From: Alphaproteobacteria bacterium
GTDB taxonomy: Bacteria; Pseudomonadota; Alphaproteobacteria; Puniceispirillales; UBA1172
Assembly (NCBI GenBank): GCA_023259875.1
Contig: JALRFL010000124.1
Coordinates: 1 to 17,435 of the forward strand
Direction: 5' to 3'
Length of the DNA: 17,435 nucleotides
Shown here: one piece after another, positions 14,632 to 17,435 of the stretch
How positions within the stretch are numbered: the stretch's first letter is position 1
Layout of the letters: each line of letters begins with the position of its first letter
The notes under the pieces: model-generated
The model's input: only the letters and a program-made list of their open reading frames with translations
What the model was told of the DNA's origin: nothing
Databases searched by the model: none
Translations under genes and position numbers: made by a program

Positions 14632-15291
14632 CTATTCGCGTCTAAGAATGTTATCCACCAAACGCGATGCCCATCCCTTGGCTTGAAATTGGCTGGTGAT
14701 GGCGGCAGGATCAAGGTGATGTTCCACCCAATCTAGAAAACTAACGCCCTGTGCCTCAAAAGGGCGATAGCTGTCGAGAAAGGCATCAAGTAGCCCTGTC
14801 TTGGCTTGGCGAACATGAAGAAAGCGAAACGATAATTGTTTGGCGGCGGTGTCGATATCTGCGCCTTGCCGCAACAACATATAAAGTGCCGCCATAATGC
14901 CAGCGCGGTCAGCGCCAGATTTACAATGCATCAGAACCGGATAGGTAAGGCGGTCAAATAGGGTTTTAGCGGCAAGAATGTTTTCTTGATCTGGCACCGC
15001 GCGTGAGCGAATGGTGAAATCAATTAAGGTGATGCCATGATCTTGGCAGGCCTCGTTTTCCAGCCGCCAACCGCCATCATCTCGGGGGCCGCGCAAATTA
15101 ACAATAGTTTTTATTCCCATCCGCGCGGCTTTGGCGATGCGCCCCGGGGTGGGTTGATTGCTTCGCCATGCTTCGTCTGAAATCTGGTGCAGATTATGCC
15201 AGCCGAGCCTTAGGAAGCCGTGATCTTTCACCATCAGCTCAAACCAATTGCTGAACTGGCGGCTTTGCCTCATCTGTCTGTGATTAGCCAC
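14632..15291 (-). CDS. CX5R phosphatase, tyrosine/dual-specificity-like family
   Basis: A 219-residue protein with the cysteine phosphatase P-loop HCKSGADR (122-129): nucleophile Cys123 and phosphate-binding Arg129. Upstream, WRSNQPTPGRIAKAARMGIKTIVNLRG (about 42-68) is the block seen in Siw14-like and other atypical dual-specificity phosphatases. Asp101 in VPDQEN is a candidate general acid. No signal peptide is seen, so it is probably cytoplasmic. The substrate is unknown and could be a phosphoprotein, an inositol or other small phosphate, or a lipid phosphate. The start is GTG 15291, overlapping the pmbA end by 8 bases; ATG 15273 is an alternative. It is presumably co-transcribed with pmbA. 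It is convergent with msbA, 37 bases apart. Confidence 0.8.
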   Translation of the reverse strand: MANHRQMRQSRQFSNWFELMVKDHGFLRLGWHNLHQISDEAWRSNQPTPGRIAKAARMGIKTIVNLRGPRDDGGWRLENEACQDHGITLIDFTIRSRAVPDQENILAAKTLFDRLTYPVLMHCKSGADRAGIMAALYMLLRQGADIDTAAKQLSFRFLHVRQAKTGLLDAFLDSYRPFEAQGVSFLDWVEHHLDPAAITSQFQAKGWASRLVDNILRRE

Positions 15292-16639
15292 CGGCTATGG
15301 TCATCCCGTCAATACGCAAACTTGGCGTCACATTGGAACGGCTGAAATCCAGATCATCCGCGGCGGTTATAGCCATCAGCATATCCTTGAGGTTGCCAGC
15401 AATAGTTGCCTCGGTCACCGGATAGGCAATCACGCCATTTTCAATCCAGAACCCTGATGCCCCGCGGCTGTAATCCCCAGTGATGAGGCTAACCGAAGAG
15501 CCTATTAATTCCGTCACCAAAAAGCCCTCTTTGATCTCTTTGATCAGGGCTTCACGACTGACCGTGCCGGGCGACATGATCCAGTTGCTGGTCGAAGGCG
15601 AGGGGGGAGAACTGACACCGCGGCTAGCATTTCCGGTAGGGGTGAGGTTAAGCTGTTTTGCGCTAGCCAGATCAAGAAGCCAGCCATTCAGAACACCATC
15701 TTTAATCAACACGCGCTTTTGACGGGGCAGGCCTTCGCCATCAAAGGTGGATGAGCCAGCGCCCCTTGGTCTTAAGGGATCATCGGTGATGGTGATGCCA
15801 GCGCTAGTGATGTGTTCCCCCATGCGGTCTTTGAGAAAACTGGTGCCGCGCGCAATCGCCGCGCCATTAATGGCACTGGCAATATGCCCACTCACTGATG
15901 AGGACACGCGCTGATCATAGATAACAGGATAAGTGCCGGTTTTGGCCTTTTTCGCACCAAGCTTGGCAAGCGTCCGATGGGCGGCGCTGGCGCCAACTTC
16001 GGCGGCAGGGCGTAAATCTTTGAAATGAACGGCTGAGCTGAAATCATAGTCGCGTTCCATCTTGCCATCATGTTCGGCGAGAGCCACGGTAGATATGCTA
16101 AATCCGCTGCGCTCATATTGAGACGAAAACCCATTGCTGGTAGCGAGCATCACCTCACTAGTTCCGTATGAGGCACTGCCACCCTCGGAATTGGTGATGC
16201 CTTTGATTGAACAGGCGGCGTCTTCAACCGAAAAGGCAAGGTCTTTAAGCGTATCACTGCTGGGAACGGTGTGATCCATCAAATCCAAATCAGGGATATC
16301 TTTTGCCAGAAGCCCTGCTTCGGCCAATCCTGCGTAAGGGTCTGCTGGGGCCAGTCGCGCCATGGATACCGCCCGTTCGGCCAAGGTATCAATGCTGTTT
16401 TGATCGGTGCTGGCGGTGGAAATCACGGCATTGCGCCCATTAACAAAAACACGAAGCCCAATATTGCGGTCTTCGGATCGTTCAATAGATTCCAGTTTGC
16501 CTAAACGCACCGAGACTTCTTCGGATATTCCGCCAGCAACAATCGCATCAGCGGCATCAGCGCCATGGGTTTTTGCACTGTCCAAAAGCATGGCCATAAT
16601 GGTTTCAATATTGTCAGGTTTTCTATCGGTCATGGCCAT
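15284..16639 (-). CDS. pmbA: Metalloprotease-related protein PmbA/TldE
   Basis: A 451-residue TldD/PmbA family protein. In E. coli, TldE (PmbA) pairs with TldD in a protease that matures microcin B17 and degrades CcdA; the metal site resides in TldD and TldE lacks it. Supporting blocks are SVRLGKLESIERSEDRNIGLRVFVNGR (about 43-69), TSNGFSSQYERSGFS, PVIYDQRVSSSVSGHIASAINGAAIARGTSFLK and the C-terminal GDYSRGASGFWIENG. No zinc-binding HEXXXH is present, which fits TldE rather than TldD. Start ATG 16639 or 16633 (MAM...), with no clear Shine-Dalgarno sequence. It is first in a two-gene unit with the phosphatase gene and divergent from argC, 53 bases apart. Its role here is probably peptide maturation or turnover, with partner TldD elsewhere. 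Confidence 0.92.
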   Translation of the reverse strand: MAMTDRKPDNIETIMAMLLDSAKTHGADAADAIVAGGISEEVSVRLGKLESIERSEDRNIGLRVFVNGRNAVISTASTDQNSIDTLAERAVSMARLAPADPYAGLAEAGLLAKDIPDLDLMDHTVPSSDTLKDLAFSVEDAACSIKGITNSEGGSASYGTSEVMLATSNGFSSQYERSGFSISTVALAEHDGKMERDYDFSSAVHFKDLRPAAEVGASAAHRTLAKLGAKKAKTGTYPVIYDQRVSSSVSGHIASAINGAAIARGTSFLKDRMGEHITSAGITITDDPLRPRGAGSSTFDGEGLPRQKRVLIKDGVLNGWLLDLASAKQLNLTPTGNASRGVSSPPSPSTSNWIMSPGTVSREALIKEIKEGFLVTELIGSSVSLITGDYSRGASGFWIENGVIAYPVTEATIAGNLKDMLMAITAADDLDFSRSNVTPSLRIDGMTIAGG

Positions 16640-16657
16640 TGATTAGCCGATATTGGC

Positions 16658-16686
16658 TTGCTCCGCAACCAGTCTAGCAGTATGAC
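16658..16686 (+). promoter_or_regulatory. Candidate promoter of argC
   Basis: TTGCTC (16658-16663), a 17-base spacer and TATGAC (16681-16686, four of six matches) end six bases before the argC ATG at 16693. Transcription would begin at or next to the start codon. The -35 match is only three of six. Confidence 0.3.
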
Positions 16687-16692
16687 AAAGGC

Positions 16693-17435
16693 ATGAGTTA
16701 TAAAATTTTTATAGATGGTGAGGCAGGAACAACAGGTTTGCAGGTGCGTGATCGGCTTATGGCGCATCCTGAGGTCAGTTTGATCCAGTTCGATGAAAAG
16801 CACCGCAAAGACCCGTCTTATCGCTATGATGCTATGGCTTCGTCGGATGTGACGATCCTATGCTTGCCGGATGACAGCGCGGTTGAGGCAGCTTCTCTGG
16901 CGGCTGGCTTGAATTGCCGGATCATAGATGCGTCAACGGCGCATCGCATTTCGGATGGCTGGGTTTATGGCTTTCCTGAAATGACCCAAGGCCAACGAGA
17001 CCGCATTAGCGGCTCACGGCATATTGCCAATGTTGGGTGCTATGCTTCGGCTATGATTGCGATGATCCGCCCTTTGACTGAACGCGGCATTTTATCACCA
17101 GATGCGGCGTTGCATATTTCTGCGGTCAGTGGGTATAGCGGTGGCGGCAAGGCGCTGATTGGCTATATGGATGCTGGCGAATCACCTCGACATTTTGCGT
17201 ATGCGCTTGGGCTTAAGCATAAACATTTGCCTGAGGTAATGATGCATGGTGGGTTAAATCGGCCTCCGGTCTTTACGCCTATGGTTGGGGATTTCTATGT
17301 AGGCATGATGGTGTTCTTGCCGCTTCACCTTGATCAGTTGGCGCATCAAGTGACCATGTCAGATATTCATGCCGCCTTAAATCAACATTATTTTGATGCC
17401 AATTTTGTTCATGTGCATCCCTTAAATGATCAAGC
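16693..17435 (+). CDS. argC: N-acetyl-gamma-glutamyl-phosphate reductase, short type (3' truncated)
   Basis: ArgC reduces N-acetylglutamyl-5-phosphate to the semialdehyde with NADPH, the third step of arginine synthesis. The first 247 residues are present and the frame is open to the window edge. MSYKIFIDGEAGTTGLQ (1-17) is the NADP-binding start typical of the short, type 2 ArgC (about 310 residues). NVGCYAS (113-119) holds the catalytic Cys116. SGYSGGGK (146-153) and KHKHLPE (175-181, likely catalytic His178) follow. The start is the only ATG giving this N-terminus; AAAGG lies too close to it (one base) to serve as a normal ribosome-binding site, which agrees with a leaderless mRNA. It is divergent from pmbA. 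Confidence 0.94.
   Translation, partial: MSYKIFIDGEAGTTGLQVRDRLMAHPEVSLIQFDEKHRKDPSYRYDAMASSDVTILCLPDDSAVEAASLAAGLNCRIIDASTAHRISDGWVYGFPEMTQGQRDRISGSRHIANVGCYASAMIAMIRPLTERGILSPDAALHISAVSGYSGGGKALIGYMDAGESPRHFAYALGLKHKHLPEVMMHGGLNRPPVFTPMVGDFYVGMMVFLPLHLDQLAHQVTMSDIHAALNQHYFDANFVHVHPLNDQ

Noticed and set aside
14620..14643. Inverted repeat AGAGGCGA / TCGCGTCT as a terminator between msbA and the phosphatase gene
   Set aside because: One mismatch, an 8-base loop and no T-run on either strand; part of it is coding.
1..17435. Mobile element, phage, toxin-antitoxin, CRISPR, tRNA or defence system
   Set aside because: Searched by eye on both strands; all coding space is taken by recognisable housekeeping and envelope genes and no repeats or RNA-gene folds were seen.

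Overview
The window looks like the chromosome of an alphaproteobacterium. Base composition is roughly balanced, genes are packed very tightly, and every confident gene is a housekeeping or envelope gene. Alphaproteobacterial signs are a DUF3035/BamF-type lipoprotein, a PmbA/TldE protein, a short (type 2) ArgC, a DUF374 acyltransferase directly before waaA-lpxK, and promoter-like sites with a strong TTG in the -35 element. A free-living marine lineage such as SAR116 would fit, but that is a guess from memory of gene content, not a result. I see no mobile element, prophage, CRISPR array, tRNA or rRNA, and no clear sign of horizontal transfer.

Layout: 1-3702 (+) holds the 3' end of ileS, then lspA, a BamF-like lipoprotein gene and mutL, with a good candidate promoter between lspA and bamF. 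3699-5184 (-) is a two-gene unit, rluB-like then rsmD, which meets mutL tail to tail with a 4-base overlap. 5219-5692 (+) is tadA, which meets purD (5689-6945, -) with another 4-base overlap. xseA (7018-8616, +) is divergent from purD. 8641-12603 (-) is a four-gene lipid A/LPS unit, transcribed DUF374 acyltransferase, waaA, lpxK, lpxL-like, each gene overlapping the next. msbA (12837-14594, +) is divergent from it across the only long intergenic gap (12604-12836). 14632-16639 (-) holds pmbA/tldE and then a CX5R phosphatase. The 5' part of argC (from 16693, +) runs off the end.

How it works together: LspA would process lipoproteins such as the BamF-like protein beside it. WaaA, LpxK and LpxL carry out the late lipid A and Kdo steps (LpxK 4'-phosphorylation, WaaA Kdo transfer, LpxL secondary acylation), and MsbA flips the product across the inner membrane. 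RluB, RsmD, TadA and IleRS serve the translation apparatus. MutL and XseA serve mismatch repair.

No undescribed system is evident. The less ordinary signals are regulatory: a set of promoter-like sites (TTGnnn, 17-18 bases, CATAAT-like) that in three cases end only 6-7 bases before the start codon, suggesting leaderless mRNAs, and a perfect 17-base palindrome directly before msbA.
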